Shown here in pieces: positions 52,174 through 61,227 of a DNA stretch of 64,000 bases. The DNA is from Microbacterium sp. MYb45 (lineage in GTDB: Bacteria > Actinomycetota > Actinomycetes > Actinomycetales > Microbacteriaceae): NCBI RefSeq assembly GCF_002979655.1, contig NZ_PCPG01000006.1, positions 62,001 to 126,000 of the forward strand. The letters run 5' to 3'. Numbering within the stretch: the stretch's first letter is position 1; every line of letters begins with the position of its first letter. Under the pieces are notes generated by a model. The model was given only the letters and a program-made list of their open reading frames with translations, was not told where the DNA came from and did no database searches. The translations under genes and the position numbers were made by a program.

Positions 52174-53355
52174 ATGACCATGACCACCGTCACCACCACC
52201 GCCGAGGAGCGCGAGGCGATCCTCAGCGCCGTCCGCGAGTTCGCCGAGGCCGAGCTCGCCCCCTTCGCCGCCGAGCGCGACGAGAAGCACATCTTCCCGC
52301 GCGAGTCGCTGAACCGCGGCGGAGAGCTGGGGCTCGGCGGCATCTATGTGCGCGAGGACTTCGGCGGCGCCGGCCTCAGTCGCAGCGACACCGTCGCGAT
52401 CTTCGAGGAACTCGCCAAGGGCGACCCGGCGGTCGCCGCGTACATCTCGATCCACAACATGGTCGTGTGGATGATCGACTCCTACGGCGACGACACGCAG
52501 CGCGAGACGTGGCTGCCGCCGCTCACCGCGATGCAGGAGTTCGGCGGCTACTGCCTCACCGAGCCCGGCGTCGGCTCCGATGCCGCCAACGTCGCCACCA
52601 GCGCGGTCCGCGAGGGCGACGACTACGTGCTCACCGGGATGAAGCAGTTCATCTCCGGTGCCGGCGAGGCCGCCGTGTACGTCGTGATGGCGCGCACAGG
52701 GGAGCCCGGCGCCCGGGGCATCAGCGCATTCCTGGTTCCCGGCGACGCCGAGGGTCTGAGCTTCGGTCCGCTCGAGAAGAAGATGGGCTGGCATGCGCAG
52801 CCGACCCGACAGGTGATCTTCGACGGCGTCCGTGTCCCGGCATCCGCGATGCTCGGCGACGAGGGGCGGGGGTTCGCGATCGCGATGTCGGCGCTCAACG
52901 GCGGTCGCCTCAACATCGCCGCCTGCTCGCTCGGCGGCGCGGAGTGGGCACTCGACAAGGCGGTGCGGTACGTGCACGAGCGAGTCGCGTTCGGCGAGCC
53001 GCTCGCCGAGAAGCAGTCGATCCTGTTCGCGATCGCCGACATGCGCACCGAACTGCACGCCGCCCGGCTGATGGTGCGCGACGGCGCCCAGGCCGTCGAC
53101 GAGCAGGCACCCGACGCCACCATGCGCTGCGCGATGGCCAAGCGCTTCGCCACAGACGCCGGCTTCGACGTCGCCAACCGGGCGCTGCAGCTGCACGGCG
53201 GCTACGGGTATCTGCAGGACTACGGGATCGAGCGGGTCGTCCGCGACCTGCGGGTGCACCAGATCCTGGAGGGGACGAACGAGATCATGCGACTGATCGT
53301 CGGACGCGAGATGCTGCGACCCGCGGGTTCGAGCTCGATGCGGAGCGCATCATGA
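52174..53355 (+). CDS. Acyl-CoA dehydrogenase, isobutyryl-CoA type
   Basis: This 393-residue flavoenzyme oxidises short branched acyl-CoA to the 2-enoyl-CoA; by position isobutyryl-CoA is the likely substrate. It shows CLTEPGVGSDAANVAT, KQFISGAGEA, HERVAFGEPLAEKQSI, LHGGYGYLQDY and the catalytic Glu in QILEGTNEIMRLIV. Electrons would pass to EtfBA (genes at 56749). AAGGACAAGCG lies upstream of the ATG. It overlaps mmsB by 4 bases. Confidence 0.9.
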   Translation: MTMTTVTTTAEEREAILSAVREFAEAELAPFAAERDEKHIFPRESLNRGGELGLGGIYVREDFGGAGLSRSDTVAIFEELAKGDPAVAAYISIHNMVVWMIDSYGDDTQRETWLPPLTAMQEFGGYCLTEPGVGSDAANVATSAVREGDDYVLTGMKQFISGAGEAAVYVVMARTGEPGARGISAFLVPGDAEGLSFGPLEKKMGWHAQPTRQVIFDGVRVPASAMLGDEGRGFAIAMSALNGGRLNIAACSLGGAEWALDKAVRYVHERVAFGEPLAEKQSILFAIADMRTELHAARLMVRDGAQAVDEQAPDATMRCAMAKRFATDAGFDVANRALQLHGGYGYLQDYGIERVVRDLRVHQILEGTNEIMRLIVGREMLRPAGSSSMRSAS

Positions 53356-54257
53356 CCGTGTCGTCCTCGAAAGCGGTCGTCGCTTTTCTCGGCCTCGGAC
53401 ACATGGGTCTGCCGATGGCGAAGAACCTCGTCGCCGCCGGCCATGAGGTGCACGGCTTCGATCTCGTGCCCGCGGCCATCGAGGCCGCGCAGGCTGCCGG
53501 CATCCCCGTGGCGGCGAGCGGGGCGGATGCCGTGGCGCATGCGGATGTCGTCATCACGATGTTCCCCGCGGGGAAGCACGTGATCGAGGCGTATCGCACG
53601 GAGCTGCTCGCGGCCGCGCGACCGGACACCCTCTTCATCGAGTCGTCCACCATCGCGGTCGACGAGGCCCGCGCGGCCCACGCACTGGCGCTCGCCGCGG
53701 GACACCGCAACGTCGACGCCCCGGTCTCGGGCGGGGTCGTGGGGGCCGAGAACGGCACCCTCGCGTTCATGGTGGGCGGATCCGACGACGACTTCGCCGC
53801 GGCGCTCCCGCTGCTGGAGGTCATGGGTGCGCGCATCGTGCACTGCGGTGGTCCCGGGCTCGGCCAGGCGGCGAAGGTCTGCAACAACATGGTGCTCGCG
53901 GTCTCGCAGATCGCCGTCGCCGAGGCCTTCGTGCTGGGGGAGCGGCTCGGGCTCGAGCACCAGGCGCTGTTCGACGTCGTCTCGCAGGCATCCGGACAGT
54001 GCTGGTCGATCACGACCAACTGCCCTGTTCCCGGGCCTGTGCCCACGAGCCCGGCCAACCGCGACTATCAGCCCGGCTTCGCGGGGGCGCTCATGGCGAA
54101 GGACCTCGGCCTTGCGCTGCAGGCCATCGAGCAGACCTCGACGGATGCCCGCATGGGCCGGCTCGCGCAGGAGCTGTATGCCGCCTTCGCCGCGGGGGAT
54201 GGCGCGGGGCGGGACTTCTCCGGCATCATCACCGACATCCGCGACGGCGTCGTGTGA
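53352..54257 (+). CDS. mmsB: 3-hydroxyisobutyrate dehydrogenase
   Basis: This 301-residue beta-hydroxyacid dehydrogenase oxidises 3-hydroxyisobutyrate to methylmalonate semialdehyde, the MmsA substrate. It shows [46 protein letters not shown] with the catalytic Lys, and [13 protein letters not shown]. It is coupled to the acyl-CoA dehydrogenase by ATGA overlap. Confidence 0.93.
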   Translation: MTVSSSKAVVAFLGLGHMGLPMAKNLVAAGHEVHGFDLVPAAIEAAQAAGIPVAASGADAVAHADVVITMFPAGKHVIEAYRTELLAAARPDTLFIESSTIAVDEARAAHALALAAGHRNVDAPVSGGVVGAENGTLAFMVGGSDDDFAAALPLLEVMGARIVHCGGPGLGQAAKVCNNMVLAVSQIAVAEAFVLGERLGLEHQALFDVVSQASGQCWSITTNCPVPGPVPTSPANRDYQPGFAGALMAKDLGLALQAIEQTSTDARMGRLAQELYAAFAAGDGAGRDFSGIITDIRDGVV

Positions 54258-54285
54258 TGATCGGTACTTCGACGGAGAGGGCGAT

Positions 54286-55062
54286 ATGACCGAGTACGAG
54301 ACGATCCTGGTCGAGCAGCGCGGACGAGTGGGGTGGATCACCCTGAACCGTCCCGAGGCGCTGAACGCGTTGAACAGCCGGCTTGCCGAGGAGGTCACCG
54401 CCGCCGCCGTCGCTTTCGATGCCGACGAGGGTGTGGGAGCCATCGTGGTCACCGGCTCGGAGAAGGCTTTCGCCGCCGGTGCCGACATCAAGGAGATGGA
54501 GGGCATGTCCGCTGCGGAGATGATCGAGACGGACCACTTCGGCGTCTGGCATGAGTTCGCCGCCGTGCGCACTCCGGTGATCGCGGCCGTCTCCGGGTTC
54601 GCCCTCGGCGGCGGGTGCGAGTTGGCGATGATGTGCGACATCATCCTGGCCGCCGACAACGCCAAGTTCGGTCAGCCCGAGATCAACCTCGGCGTCATCC
54701 CGGGCATGGGCGGCACGCAGCGCCTGATCCGCGCGGTCGGCTACTACAAGGCGGCCGAACTGGTGCTCTCCGGGCGCTTCATGGGCGCCGAAGAAGCAGA
54801 ACGTGCCGGGCTCGTGTCCCGCGTCGTGCCGACATCCGATCTCCTCGCCGAGGCGACGAAGCTGTCCGACACGATCGCCTCGAAGTCGCTGCCTTCGGTG
54901 TACGCCGCGAAGGCCGCGCTGGATGCCGCGATGGAGACGACCCTGGCCGAAGGCCTCGCACACGAGAAGCAGGCGTTCGCCACGCTGTTCGACACCGCTG
55001 ATCAGAAGGAGGGCATGTCGGCCTTCCGGGAGAAGCGGTCGCCCGACTTCCAGAACCGCTGA
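54286..55062 (+). CDS. Enoyl-CoA hydratase
   Basis: This 258-residue crotonase-family enzyme adds water to enoyl-CoA; here probably methacrylyl-CoA to 3-hydroxyisobutyryl-CoA. It shows the oxyanion-hole motif [22 protein letters not shown] and [19 protein letters not shown], with both catalytic Glu residues of a true hydratase. A separate 3-hydroxyisobutyryl-CoA hydrolase is not seen in the window. It ends the operon, and an inverted-repeat element follows. Confidence 0.91.
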   Translation: MTEYETILVEQRGRVGWITLNRPEALNALNSRLAEEVTAAAVAFDADEGVGAIVVTGSEKAFAAGADIKEMEGMSAAEMIETDHFGVWHEFAAVRTPVIAAVSGFALGGGCELAMMCDIILAADNAKFGQPEINLGVIPGMGGTQRLIRAVGYYKAAELVLSGRFMGAEEAERAGLVSRVVPTSDLLAEATKLSDTIASKSLPSVYAAKAALDAAMETTLAEGLAHEKQAFATLFDTADQKEGMSAFREKRSPDFQNR

Positions 55063-55069
55063 TCCGCCC

Positions 55070-55155
55070 GTGCACAACTCCTCAGAAAAGTCGTCGGGCT
55101 GGCCGCCGCGCCGCCTCGGCGCTCACGTCGCGAGGATTCTTGCGGAGTTGTGCAC
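55070..55155. repeat. Long inverted-repeat element between convergent genes
   Basis: GTGCACAACTCC (55070-55081) and GGAGTTGTGCAC (55144-55155) are perfect 12-base arms separated by 62 bases that are themselves GC-rich. The next bases of each arm are also partly complementary (CAGAA against TTCTTGC). It fills the gap between two convergent genes and may act as a bidirectional terminator or be a dispersed intergenic repeat. Confidence 0.65.
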
Positions 55156-55159
55156 CGCC

Positions 55160-55603
55160 TCAGTCGCGGAGGGCGTCGACGATCTTCGTGATGCGGCGCT
55201 CGCGCGTCGCGTCCTGCTTCGCGTCGGTGACGGAGCGCGCGTGCTCCTTGCGGGCGGAGTAGGACAGGGCGTCGAAAGCGGCGCGCACCCCGGGGTCGGC
55301 ATCCAGGGCCGCGGCGAGCTCGGGCGGAACGTCGACCGTGCGCTCGGCCGAATCCACGCGGATCACGGCATCGACCTCCTGGTCGATCTCGAGTCCGAGG
55401 TCGGCGCGCACGGCTTTGCTGAAGCCGATCATGTTCTCGCTGCCCATGCGGGCCACGCGCAGTCGCGCCGTGCGTCCGCCGATGGTGACGGCCACGGGGA
55501 AGGCCTTGCCGGCACCGAGCGACGCGACCTGCTCGTCCGTGAGCAGGATCGCCGCAGCAGGGCCGCGGCCGGTGAGGACGGTGTGCAGCCGCAGTTCGCT
55601 CAT
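55160..55603 (-). CDS. DUF1905/YdeI-type (OmdA-like) protein
   Basis: This 147-residue protein has an N-terminal DUF1905 domain (TVLTGRGPAAAILL to about residue 95) and a short C-terminal YdeI/OmdA-like part (AFDALSYSARKEHARSVTDA, ending ERRITKIVDALR). YdeI proteins are linked to resistance to antimicrobial peptides and bacteriocins, but the mechanism is unclear. Its start overlaps the stop of the SRPBCC gene by 4 bases, so it is the last gene of a three-gene operon. Confidence 0.83.
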   Translation of the reverse strand: MSELRLHTVLTGRGPAAAILLTDEQVASLGAGKAFPVAVTIGGRTARLRVARMGSENMIGFSKAVRADLGLEIDQEVDAVIRVDSAERTVDVPPELAAALDADPGVRAAFDALSYSARKEHARSVTDAKQDATRERRITKIVDALRD

Positions 55604-56070
55604 GCCGAAAGAGTACGCCCGGGAGCCTCGAATTCGGCGGCGAGAACGGCGTTGCGCTCCACGATCAGTCGGCGCATGTACGCGCGCAGGAACATCGCGT
55701 CGACAACGCGGCCGAGCGGCCCCAGCGGCGAATGGAAAGTCACGGTGTCGTGCATGAGCGTGCCGGCCGGATGCTCCTCGAACCGGTGCTCGTGCAGGAA
55801 ATCCCGGAAGGGGCCGGCGATCTGGCGGTCCGAGAACCCGCGCGGGGGATCGACGTCGAACACGATCGACCGCAGGCGGAAGGGGATGCCGAAGTGGCGC
55901 GCCCGCCACGTCGCCGTCGAGCCCTCGGTGAAGACCCCGCCCGACGGCGCTTCGATCATCGTCTCGCCGTACCGGGCCATGCTCTTCACGTGGAGCCCGG
56001 GGTCGAGCGAGGCGGCGAACACCTCGGCCGGCGGGGCCGCGACGACCGTCTCGAGCGTGAACCGCGCCAT
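55600..56070 (-). CDS. SRPBCC-family (START-like) protein
   Basis: This 156-residue protein starts MARFTLETVVAAPPAEVFAASLDPGLH, the typical beta-strand and helix start of the SRPBCC/cyclase fold, and has GPFRDFLHEHRFEEHPAGTLMHDTV, common in polyketide-cyclase-like proteins of unknown function. Such proteins bind hydrophobic ligands. It lies between a MarR gene (1-base gap) and the YdeI-like gene (4-base overlap). Confidence 0.83.
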   Translation of the reverse strand: MARFTLETVVAAPPAEVFAASLDPGLHVKSMARYGETMIEAPSGGVFTEGSTATWRARHFGIPFRLRSIVFDVDPPRGFSDRQIAGPFRDFLHEHRFEEHPAGTLMHDTVTFHSPLGPLGRVVDAMFLRAYMRRLIVERNAVLAAEFEAPGRTLSA

Positions 56071-56071
56071 G

Positions 56072-56608
56072 TCAGAGGGCGTCGGGCTGTGGACGCGGAT
56101 CGGCGAAGTCTCCGGCGTCCTTGCGCAGGCGGGCGACGATCGCGACGAGCTCGGCGGCGTCGTCGCGGCTCATGCCGGGGTCGGCGAAGACCTCGGAGTT
56201 CAGCGCCTGGGTGGCCCGTTCGACCAGCTCTCGACCGGCATCCGTGAGTGCGAGGAGTGCGGCGCGTCCGTCGTGCGGATGCGGCTCCCTGGCGATGAGC
56301 CCGTCGCGGACCAGGCGTTCCGCCGTGCTGGTCACCGTCGTCGGATGCACCTGGAGGCGGGCGACCACGCTCGACAGGGGGAGGCGGCCGGCGCGGCTGA
56401 ACGCCAGCAGGCGCAGCACCTCGAACCGGGCGAAGCTGAGCGCGAACGGCTTCAGCGCCGCATCGACCCGGGCGAGCAGCAGCTGCTGAGCGCGCATGAC
56501 AGACGTGACCAGCGCCATGCCGTCGGCGGCATCCGTCCATCCGTGGGCGACCCACTGCCGCTTGGCTTCGGCGAGCGGGTCGATGGGGAGCGGACGGGGT
56601 CGGACCAT
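56072..56608 (-). CDS. MarR-family regulator
   Basis: This 178-residue regulator has the MarR winged helix (LPLSSVVARLQVHPTTVTSTAERLVRDGL and wing REPHPHDGRAAL, residues about 83-123). Start taken at MVRPRPLP with GGAG just upstream; an ATG nine codons earlier lacks a site. It leads the operon with the SRPBCC and YdeI-like genes and probably controls it. Confidence 0.86.
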   Translation of the reverse strand: MVRPRPLPIDPLAEAKRQWVAHGWTDAADGMALVTSVMRAQQLLLARVDAALKPFALSFARFEVLRLLAFSRAGRLPLSSVVARLQVHPTTVTSTAERLVRDGLIAREPHPHDGRAALLALTDAGRELVERATQALNSEVFADPGMSRDDAAELVAIVARLRKDAGDFADPRPQPDAL

Positions 56609-56697
56609 TTCTCCACGGTACTGGCGGGAGGGCATCGGGCGGCGACGGCGCGCGATGCATCCGATGTCGCCAGCCGTGACTCCCAGTCGCAGGGAGA

Positions 56698-56724
56698 TTG
56701 GAACTCAGTATCGCCGTCTAGAAT
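56698..56724 (+). promoter_or_regulatory. Promoter of the etfBA operon
   Basis: TTGGAA (56698-56703) and TAGAAT (56719-56724) are 15 bases apart, a little short but close to consensus. GAGGAG follows at 56737, giving a leadered transcript for etfB. Confidence 0.5.
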
Positions 56725-56748
56725 TGCAGCAGTCGTGAGGAGCATTCG

Positions 56749-57525
56749 ATGAAGATCTTCGTCCTGGTCAAAGAGGTGCCGGACACCTATGGCGATCGCA
56801 AGCTGAATCTCGAGACCGGACTCGCCGATCGTGCGGCCGGCGATGTCGTCCTCGACGAGATCACCGAGCGGGCGCTCGAGGTCGCGCTCAGCTACGCCGA
56901 CAAGAACGAGGGCACGGAGGTCGTCGCCTTGTCGATGGCTCCCGCCGGCTCGACCGCCTCGGTGCGCCGGGCACTCGCGATCGGCGCCGCATCGGCCGTG
57001 CACATCGCCGACGAACAGCTCGCCGGCGCCGACCTCGGTCTCACCGCCGAAGTGCTGGCCGCGGCCATCCGCCGCGGCGCGCCCGATCTCGTGATCACCG
57101 GCAACCTGTCGACTGACGGCTCCGGAGGCGTCATCCCGGCGATGCTCGCCGAGCACCTCGGATTCGCCCAGGCCACCGCGCTCAGCTCCGTGGAGATCAC
57201 CGACTCCGAGGTCTCCGGCACCCGCGCCGCCGACGCCGGCGGGCAGCCTGTCTCGGCCCCGCTGCCCGCGGTGATCTCGATCACCGAGGCGCTCCCCGAT
57301 GCACGCTTCCCCAACTTCAAGGGCATCATGGCGGCGAAGAAGAAGCCCCTCGAGGTGCTCTCGCTCGCCGACCTCGACGTCTCGGCAGATCCGTCCGCCG
57401 CTCCGCGGACGATCATGACCGCCGTGTCCGAGAAGCCCCCGCGCGCCGCCGGCGTGAAGATCACCGATGAAGGCGACGCGGCCGACAAGCTCGTCGAGTA
57501 CCTCGTGCAGAACAGGCTGGTGTGA
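56749..57525 (+). CDS. etfB: Electron transfer flavoprotein, beta subunit
   Basis: This 258-residue subunit of ETF carries electrons from acyl-CoA dehydrogenases. It starts MKIFVLVKEVPDTYGDRKLN and shows ERALEVALSYADKNEG, VVALSMAP, DLVITGNLSTDGSGGVIPAMLAEHLG and PDARFPNFKGIMAAKKKPLEV, matching actinobacterial EtfB. It forms an operon with etfA (1-base gap). Confidence 0.94.
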   Translation: MKIFVLVKEVPDTYGDRKLNLETGLADRAAGDVVLDEITERALEVALSYADKNEGTEVVALSMAPAGSTASVRRALAIGAASAVHIADEQLAGADLGLTAEVLAAAIRRGAPDLVITGNLSTDGSGGVIPAMLAEHLGFAQATALSSVEITDSEVSGTRAADAGGQPVSAPLPAVISITEALPDARFPNFKGIMAAKKKPLEVLSLADLDVSADPSAAPRTIMTAVSEKPPRAAGVKITDEGDAADKLVEYLVQNRLV

Positions 57526-57526
57526 G

Positions 57527-58498
57527 ATGACTTCGTCCGAGAACCCGATCCTCGTCCTCATCGACGTCGACCCGTCCGGCTACGTCGCGAGCAGCACGGC
57601 GGCGCTCATCGGTGCGGCCTCGACGATCGGCTCGCCCGTGGCGCTCATCGTCGGTGGCAGCCCGGCCGCGGTGGATCAGGCCGCTGCGGCAGGAGCATCG
57701 GTCGTGCTCACCGCCGACGGCGACCCGTCCGTGCTCACCGTGCCGATCGTGGATGCCCTCCAGGCCGCGGCCGCACAGGTGCGCCCCGATGCGGTGCTGA
57801 TCTCGAACTCGATCACCGGCCGCGATGTCGCCGGGCGCTTCGCGGCGCGCACGAAGAGCGCGCTGTCGGTGGATGCCGTGGGGGTCTCCCGTGACGATGA
57901 GGGGATCGTCGCCCACCACTCCGTCTACGGCGGGGCGTACCTCGTCGACTCGGCTGCCACCTTCGGTACTCCGGTGATCACGGTGCGTCAGGGCGCGGTG
58001 GATGCACGTGCCGAAGCCGTGCCGTCGCACTCGGTCGAGGTGCTCGACGTCATCCCGTCCGGCGCGGTCGCCGCGACGGCCGGTCCGGTCGAGGCGGTCG
58101 AGGTCGCCTCCTCCCGCCCCGAGCTGCGCGGGGCCACGCGAGTCGTCTCCGGTGGACGCGGTCTCGCGTCGAAGGAGAAGTTCGTGCTCGTCGAAGAGCT
58201 CGCCGATGCGCTCGGCGCTGCCGTCGGTGCGTCCAGAGCCGCCGTCGACGCGGGATACATCCCGCAGTCGCACCAGGTCGGTCAGACCGGCGTCTCGGTG
58301 TCTCCGCAGCTGTATGTCGCTCTCGGCATCTCGGGTGCGATCCAGCACCGCGCGGGCATGCAGACCTCCAAGAACATCGTCGCGATCAACAAGGACCCGG
58401 AGGCACCGATCTTCGACGTCGCCGACTTCGGCATCGTCGGGGACGTGTTCGCGGTGGTCCCGAAGGTGATCGCCGCCCTCGAGGCGCGGAAGAAGTAG
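57527..58498 (+). CDS. etfA: Electron transfer flavoprotein, alpha subunit
   Basis: This 323-residue subunit binds FAD through its C-terminal domain: [63 protein letters not shown] and [21 protein letters not shown]. These match EtfA. The next gene, a cytochrome b protein, begins 2 bases after the stop, which suggests the reduced ETF may pass electrons to it. Confidence 0.94.
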   Translation: MTSSENPILVLIDVDPSGYVASSTAALIGAASTIGSPVALIVGGSPAAVDQAAAAGASVVLTADGDPSVLTVPIVDALQAAAAQVRPDAVLISNSITGRDVAGRFAARTKSALSVDAVGVSRDDEGIVAHHSVYGGAYLVDSAATFGTPVITVRQGAVDARAEAVPSHSVEVLDVIPSGAVAATAGPVEAVEVASSRPELRGATRVVSGGRGLASKEKFVLVEELADALGAAVGASRAAVDAGYIPQSHQVGQTGVSVSPQLYVALGISGAIQHRAGMQTSKNIVAINKDPEAPIFDVADFGIVGDVFAVVPKVIAALEARKK

Positions 58499-58500
58499 TC

Positions 58501-60192
58501 ATGGCGACGCGGATGCTGCGACGCGGTCTGCCGCGTGTGCCGGGCGGGGAGCCCTGGCCGCCCGCCGATGCGGTGGTGTCGGATGGTGCATCGTCGGGTG
58601 CGGTGGCGGAATCGTCGGTCGCACCGGTCGCACCGGTCGCACCAGTCGCACCGGTCGCCGACGTCGGTGCCGAGCCGGTCCCCGTGGCGGCGACGACGGA
58701 TGCTGTCGCCGAGGCGGAGGGGGCAGGCGCCCCTGTCGCAGCTGCATCTCCGGTTGTCGACGCCGCGGTGAGCGGTGGATCGCGTATCCGTCGCGGGCTG
58801 CCGCGCGTGCCGGGTGGCGAGCCGTGGCCTCCAGCGGACGTTGCCCTTCCTGGCCAGCCCGCTGCTGCGCGTGCTGCTAGCTCCGCGGTCGGTACGGCCT
58901 CGGTCTCCGACTCGAGCGCGACCGCGGCCCCGGTCATTGCGTCGGGAGCGACCCCGGTCGTTGAGCGAGCGCAGCGAGACGAAACGCCCCGAGTCACAGA
59001 ACCTTCCATGTCTGCTGGCACCAGCATCCGTCGAGGGCTTCCACGCATCGCGGGAGGGGAGGCCTGGCCGCCCGCGGGAACTGTCCCGGTGGCGGACGTT
59101 TCGTCTCGGTCGGCTTCGCCGTCCTCGCTCAACGACCGGGTGGTGGAGGCGGACTCGCTCAACGACCGGGGGGCGGCCGCCGGTTCCGCCCTGGTCGTCC
59201 CGGTCCTCGCCGACCTCGACACCCCGCTGCCGTGGACTCGTACGGTCTGGAGAGGTCGCGCTCCGCGCCACGTCGCCGAGACTCCGTCGTCGGGTCGCCC
59301 GCGTCCGACCTGGCCGCAGGCGATCGCGGTCCTGTTCGGCGCCGCGGCACTCGGGGTGCTGGCGGGCGCCGCCATCGCCTTCGTGCGGGCGCTCCTGAGC
59401 TTCCCGTTCATGCAGGACTTCCTCGCGGCGTTCCCCGGCGAGTACGAGCCGGCGATCGCGGTCGAGCCCGGTTTCGCGCCGTGGGTCAACTGGGCGCACT
59501 TCTTCAACATGTTCCTGATCGTGCTGATCATCCGCTCGGGGCTGCAGGTGCGCACCGAGAAGCGGCCGACGGTGTTCTGGACGCCGCGCGGAAACGCGAA
59601 GGGCAAGATCAGCCTGAATCTCTGGTTCCACCAGGCGCTCGACATCCTGTGGCTCGTCAACGGCGTGATCTTCGTCGTGCTGCTGTTCGTCACCGGGCAC
59701 TGGGTGCGGATCGTGCCGACGAGCTGGGAGGTCTTCCCGAACGCGCTGTCGGCGGCCCTGCAGTACATCTCGTTCGACTGGCCGCACGAGAACGGCTGGA
59801 ACAACTACAACAGCCTGCAGCAGCTCGCGTACTTCGTGACCGTGTTCATCGCGGCGCCGCTGGCGGCGATCACCGGGTTCCGCATGTCGGGGCTGTGGCC
59901 GAAGAAGGCCGATAAGCTGTCCAAGGCGTACCCGGTGGAGTGGGCGCGTGCGCTGCACTTCCCGATCATGCTGTACTTCGTGGCGTTCATCATCGCCCAC
60001 GTCGCGCTCGTGATGCTCACCGGATTCCTGCGCAACCTGAACCACATGTTCGCGTCGCAGGATGCGGCCACCTGGACCGGGTTCTGGGTCTTCATCCTCT
60101 CGCTCGTGGTGATCGCGCTCGCCTGGGTGGCCGCCCGCCCGCTGGTGCTCGCGCCGATCGCGAAGGTCTTCGGCAAGGTCTCGGGGCGCTGA
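58501..60192 (+). CDS. Cytochrome b/b6-domain membrane protein with repetitive N-terminus
   Basis: This 563-residue protein has a C-terminal cytochrome b561/formate-dehydrogenase-gamma-like domain (residues about 275-560) with at least five transmembrane segments and His residues suited to bind haem b ([28 protein letters not shown]). The first 270 residues are low-complexity and hold three copies of [19 protein letters not shown] sequence (residues 8-22, 98-112, 178-192), a VAP repeat and peptides encoded by palindromic DNA elements. It follows etfA by 2 bases, so a role as membrane acceptor for ETF electrons is plausible but not shown. Confidence 0.83.
   Translation: MATRMLRRGLPRVPGGEPWPPADAVVSDGASSGAVAESSVAPVAPVAPVAPVADVGAEPVPVAATTDAVAEAEGAGAPVAAASPVVDAAVSGGSRIRRGLPRVPGGEPWPPADVALPGQPAAARAASSAVGTASVSDSSATAAPVIASGATPVVERAQRDETPRVTEPSMSAGTSIRRGLPRIAGGEAWPPAGTVPVADVSSRSASPSSLNDRVVEADSLNDRGAAAGSALVVPVLADLDTPLPWTRTVWRGRAPRHVAETPSSGRPRPTWPQAIAVLFGAAALGVLAGAAIAFVRALLSFPFMQDFLAAFPGEYEPAIAVEPGFAPWVNWAHFFNMFLIVLIIRSGLQVRTEKRPTVFWTPRGNAKGKISLNLWFHQALDILWLVNGVIFVVLLFVTGHWVRIVPTSWEVFPNALSAALQYISFDWPHENGWNNYNSLQQLAYFVTVFIAAPLAAITGFRMSGLWPKKADKLSKAYPVEWARALHFPIMLYFVAFIIAHVALVMLTGFLRNLNHMFASQDAATWTGFWVFILSLVVIALAWVAARPLVLAPIAKVFGKVSGR
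58621..58656 (+). repeat. Tandem 9-base repeat GCACCGGTC in the cytochrome b gene
   Basis: Four units of GCACCGGTC (one with CCAGTC) encode Ala-Pro-Val four times. Such in-frame repeats can change copy number and thus linker length. Confidence 0.8.
58956..58986 (+). repeat. Palindromic repeat element, forward copy, inside coding sequence
   Basis: The 31-base stretch begins GGTCGTTGAGCGAG and ends GCGAGACGAAACG, and encodes about residues 152-162 ([10 protein letters not shown]). Its reverse complement recurs at 59097-59137, with flanks of 12 and 14 identical bases. It lies in frame in the linker of the cytochrome b protein. Confidence 0.7.
59097..59167 (-). repeat. Palindromic repeat element, reverse copy plus partial copy
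   Basis: CGTTTCGTCTCG (59097-59108) and CTCGCTCAACGACC (59124-59137) are the reverse complement of the ends of the element at 58956, around a different 15-base centre that can itself fold (GGC-TTC-GCC). The end CTCGCTCAACGACC occurs once more at 59154-59167, giving the repeated peptide SLNDR. Confidence 0.7.
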
Positions 60193-60196
60193 CACG

Positions 60197-60688
60197 GTGG
60201 ACCAGACCACGCGTATCCAGGACTACTGGCGCGACGCGCGAAGTGCGATGCCGGAGCTGCCGGAGACGCCGCCGGAGGCCTGGGCTTTCGGCGCCACTCC
60301 GGAGCACGCCGATGAGCTTCTGGCGCTGGTGCTCGCCGGGATCAAGGTGGGTACCGCCTCGTCGCTGTGGGACTACGACGAGAGCGGAGACCCGCTGCCG
60401 GTCGTCGGCGAACTGAGCATCATCCTCGACGGGTCGGGCGCGCCGCGGGCCGTGATCGAGACCACCGCGATCGACATCGTGCCCTTCGACGAGGTCGACG
60501 AGGCGCACGCATACGCCGAGGGAGAAGACGATCGCACCCTCGCACAGTGGCGTGAGGTGCATGAGCGGTACTGGCGTCAGCACTCCGAGAATCCGCGCGG
60601 CTACGCGCCGGACATGCCGGTGATCTGCGAGCGCTTCCGCCTGCTGCTCCCGGCGGGCCCGACTACATCTCCCGGGCCCGGAAGCTGA
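60197..60688 (+). CDS. ASCH-domain protein
   Basis: This 163-residue protein matches the ASCH fold, a beta-barrel related to RNA-binding PUA domains: [74 protein letters not shown] and [14 protein letters not shown]. Some ASCH proteins hydrolyse modified nucleosides or bind RNA. GTG start, 4 bases after the cytochrome b stop. It overlaps the convergent next gene by 26 bases. Confidence 0.85.
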   Translation: MDQTTRIQDYWRDARSAMPELPETPPEAWAFGATPEHADELLALVLAGIKVGTASSLWDYDESGDPLPVVGELSIILDGSGAPRAVIETTAIDIVPFDEVDEAHAYAEGEDDRTLAQWREVHERYWRQHSENPRGYAPDMPVICERFRLLLPAGPTTSPGPGS

Positions 60689-61097
60689 TCTCGTCAGTCT
60701 GCGAGCCGCCGTCATGGATCAGGGTCAGGAGCAGCTTCGTCTCCCAGGCGGCCGCCACGTAGTATCCGGTCACGCCGGCCGCCACGGTCGCGGAGCTCTG
60801 CGGCGGGATGGTGATGGTGCCGGTGAGCGGGCCGCTGAGCGAGTCGAGCGTCGGTGTCACCTCGATCGACCAGGTCAGCGTCAGCGGAGTCGTCCCGTTG
60901 TTCGCGATCAGCGCCCCTGGCCAGGTGAACGTCGCGCCGTCGACGCTCGCCGGTGCCATCTCGACGGCGAACTCCGCCCGGCGCGATGCGGCGGCGAGCG
61001 GAGTGGCCACCGCCACCGCGACCACCGGTACGGACCATGCGGCGGCGCGTATCAGCGCCCGCCGGGTGACTTCGGTCGACGTGCTCGACTTCCCCAT
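60663..61097 (-). CDS. Exported protein with twin-arginine-like signal, unknown function
   Basis: This 144-residue protein begins MGKSSTSTEVTRRALIRAAAWSVPVVAVAVATPLAAASR, a Tat-like signal peptide. The remaining 105 residues have Ser/Thr-rich beta-strand sequence (SIEVTPTLDSLSGPLTGTIT, IPPQSSATVAAGVTGYYVAA), like a small immunoglobulin-type fold. The start is chosen by GGGGAG upstream; the frame is open 15 codons further. I do not recognise the family. Its last codons overlap the ASCH gene by 26 bases. Confidence 0.72.
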   Translation of the reverse strand: MGKSSTSTEVTRRALIRAAAWSVPVVAVAVATPLAAASRRAEFAVEMAPASVDGATFTWPGALIANNGTTPLTLTWSIEVTPTLDSLSGPLTGTITIPPQSSATVAAGVTGYYVAAAWETKLLLTLIHDGGSQTDEISFRAREM

Positions 61098-61227
61098 GAA
61101 ACTCCCCATTCTCCATCTACGACTTTTGGCCATAGATCCCAAGACTTAAGGCTAGTCGATGACTTGTCCGTGCGATGATCGGCTCACGCATCGAGACGGC
61201 GGCGGCGCACTCCACGAAAGGAAGAAC

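Noticed and set aside
58501..59200. Regular repeats that could suggest a CRISPR array
   Set aside because: The repeats are in frame, encode a recurring peptide, and differ in spacing; there are no cas genes.
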